A stretch of 8,321 nucleotides of DNA from contig CALPSU020000105.1 in assembly GCA_943326315.2 (NCBI GenBank), forward strand, positions 1 to 8,321, in the 5' to 3' direction. The translations under genes and the position numbers were made by a program. The notes below the pieces were generated by a model. That model made no database searches and was not told the DNA's origin. It saw only the letters and a program-made list of their open reading frames with translations. The stretch comes from Chryseobacterium gleum. Lineage in GTDB: Bacteria > Bacteroidota > Bacteroidia > Flavobacteriales_D > Crocinitomicaceae. Below, one piece after another: positions 8,001-8,321 of this stretch; the stretch's first letter is position 1, and the number at the start of each line of letters is the position of its first letter.

Positions 8001-8321
8001 TCTAGTTTCAGCAGGGAATGATCAACAAATATGTTTCGGAAATTCAGTTGTTTTATTAGCCTCTGGAGCTATGAATTATAGTTGGGATAATAATGTTTTT
8101 AATGGTCAATCATTCATCCCTTCAAATGGAACTTTAACGTATACTGTAACCGGAACAGATTTAAATAATTGTGTTAATACAGACCAAGTAAATGTTACTG
8201 TAAATAATTTACCTCTAGTTTCAGCAGGGAATGATCAACAAATATGTTTCGGAAATTCAGTTGTTTTATTAGCCTCTGGAGCTATGAATTATAGTTGGGA
8301 TAATAATGTTATTAATGGTCA
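5050..8321 (+). CDS. Giant secreted protein: beta-propeller, CSLREA/beta-helix region and Ig-like repeats (3' end outside window)
   Basis: 1090 codons are visible and the frame is open at the right edge. Residues 1-20 form a signal peptide (MLR, hydrophobic core, probable cleavage after ISQ). Residues about 38-370 resemble a secreted glycosidase-like beta-propeller family of unknown function, with IPDAPTRVFRD (48-58), an HDEY motif (124-127), CGNWNNCW (130-137) and SDGG; its six cysteines (43, 87, 130, 136, 264, 345) suggest disulfides. A CSLREA-type motif, CSLRAALEESNA, lies at 401-412. It is followed by a right-handed beta-helix (about 420-790) with recurring NxIGGT-like turns, and by the GPNGIQNYP (800-808) module that usually closes such regions and here ends near EFSECVL (898-904). 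An Ig-like domain (about 918-977) and 71-residue Ig/PKD-like repeats follow. The architecture suggests a surface or extracellular adhesin or polysaccharide-acting protein, probably exported by the type IX system, but the C-terminal sorting domain is not in view. Enzymatic activity is not demonstrated by any motif I can name. Confidence 0.88.
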   Translation, partial: MLRVIISSFLILFSSSIISQIIYPGTTTLGPVEIVYDYSASKCNVIDIPDAPTRVFRDASGNLNLMASHFTSWRMTGSNFNSLSKDCASVMTSDLDSDPSKFNNKEWISSTYTEDGLTVHALIHDEYVPCGNWNNCWYNGITYSSSSDGGQTYTHTTAPSNLVAASPYQSPYPTVHTPFGIFGGSNIIKKDGYYYVLVHLEAHLLQDWGTGVIRTNNLSDPTSWRGWDGTDYTVSFVNPYTATGYNPADKVLAPVSRDRIAKMCNSLTYNTYFGKYMVTDYSNAIVNGVMTYGFFYSLSDDLINWSSPRLILQTNSTWAAGGSLYASIIDHNDVTRNFERPGQSCYLYYTKWNSGTYDRDLVRVPVTFNKEIVSSFVVNSITDLSDKTPGDGICLTSGGVCSLRAALEESNARPPYDFYDVTPMPITFNISGTGIKTITPTTSYNEVFYPININGYTQTGAAENTYNFNQGLNTAIKVKIDGINTSGIFAFHCGYNTLKGLAFTNGNIDFLYEAGYSKNRDNNTVEGCFIGMNTNGLTSSSSSLNFTNQNSNTIGGTTNAKRNLIGGGVILDRSNLNSVFGNYFGSTLTGISSSSTNAHGIQIIDSSSFNIIGGSNTMEANLFSGGNRGIMIKGVYTTGNEIKNNLIGSTIDGVTALGNQNAGILLSNGTYSNTISGNVIMANSSDEAGIWMDSTFNNSIVSNFIGTSANQSTVAGNGDAGTFSAGIMIMNESANNIIGGTNSSDGNVISNNVFGIMLQSNSGIGNTFKSNIYYNNSEMAIDIDGDYTPTGLDALDVDSGPNGIQNYPIITSSYVTASQISIVGTFNSKANKTYTIEYYSNVTCNQSGFGEGKLLIGNQSITTNSSGNATINSSFSVIVPAGSFITCLATDDLNSTSEFSECVLTQSAIAPSIPIISASSTLVFCQGNSVTLTSSAATSYLWSNGATSQSINVTSSGNYSVIISNPQGLTATSTSTSVTVNNLPLVSAGNDQQICFGNSVVLLASGAMNYSWDNNVFNGQSFIPSNGTLTYTVTGTDLNNCVNTDQVNVTVNNLPLVSAGNDQQICFGNSVVLLASGAMNYSWDNNVING
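7962..7979 (+). repeat. Hexamer microrepeat AACTTC x3
   Basis: Three perfect copies of AACTTC lie in the secreted-protein gene and encode Thr-Ser dipeptides in the strand leading into the first long repeat. Because the unit is six bases, gain or loss would keep the reading frame. Confidence 0.8.
7981..8193 (+). repeat. 213-bp tandem repeat, copy 1 (71-residue Ig/PKD-like unit)
   Basis: The unit begins GTTACTGTAAATAATTTACC and encodes residues 978-1048 of the secreted protein. It contains the hallmarks of Bacteroidota Ig/PKD-like repeats: SAGNDQQIC, a central NYSWDNN, TYTVTGTD and a closing NCVNTDQVNVTV. The length is a multiple of three, so copies stack in frame. The preceding Ig-like domain (residues about 918-977) is related only distantly, so the long repeat arose separately. 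Confidence 0.95.
8194..8321 (+). repeat. 213-bp tandem repeat, copy 2 (first 128 bases, cut by window edge)
   Basis: The 128 visible bases match copy 1 at every position except one: T at 8098 corresponds to A at 8311, changing Phe to Ile. No silent differences are seen. The copy follows copy 1 directly and further copies may lie beyond the edge. Confidence 0.95.

Noticed and set aside
7981..8321. CRISPR-like repeat array
   Set aside because: The repeats are 213 bases, directly adjacent without spacers, in frame and protein-coding.
1..8321. A defence, toxin-antitoxin or mobile-element system
   Set aside because: No nuclease, transposase, integrase, toxin or reverse-transcriptase motif was found in any gene-length frame, and no terminal inverted repeats or tRNA genes were seen.

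Overview
The window looks like chromosomal DNA from a Bacteroidota bacterium, most likely of the order Flavobacteriales. The DNA is very A+T-rich. There are A-rich leaders before the start codons and no clear Shine-Dalgarno sequences. Rho carries a long disordered insert, and one gene encodes a very long secreted protein of the CSLREA / Ig-like repeat type common in this phylum. The genus cannot be fixed from the sequence alone.

Layout: (1) positions 1-1691, minus strand: transcription termination factor Rho, complete at its start and cut at its C-terminus by the left window edge. (2) positions 1692-1904: a divergent intergenic region with weak candidate promoters for both sides. (3) positions 1905-3299, plus strand: a dicarboxylate/amino-acid:cation symporter (DAACS/SLC1 fold). 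(4) positions 3296-4915, plus strand: a polytopic GT39-like (GT-C) membrane glycosyltransferase starting at a GTG that overlaps the symporter stop. (5) positions 4916-5049: a short A+T-rich gap. (6) positions 5050 to beyond the right edge, plus strand: a giant secreted protein with a signal peptide, an N-terminal glycosidase-like beta-propeller, a CSLREA motif, a right-handed beta-helix and C-terminal Ig-like repeats. Two of these repeats are almost identical at the DNA level.

How the genes relate: Rho is a housekeeping gene transcribed away from the rest. The symporter and the GT39-like enzyme look translationally coupled, but nothing in the sequence shows a shared pathway. The secreted protein is probably an independent surface or extracellular protein; its sorting domain, expected at the C-terminus, lies outside the window. 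I see no defence system, mobile element, CRISPR array or RNA gene. The most noteworthy items are the multidomain secreted protein with its young tandem duplication, and the long Asn/Gln-rich insert in Rho.
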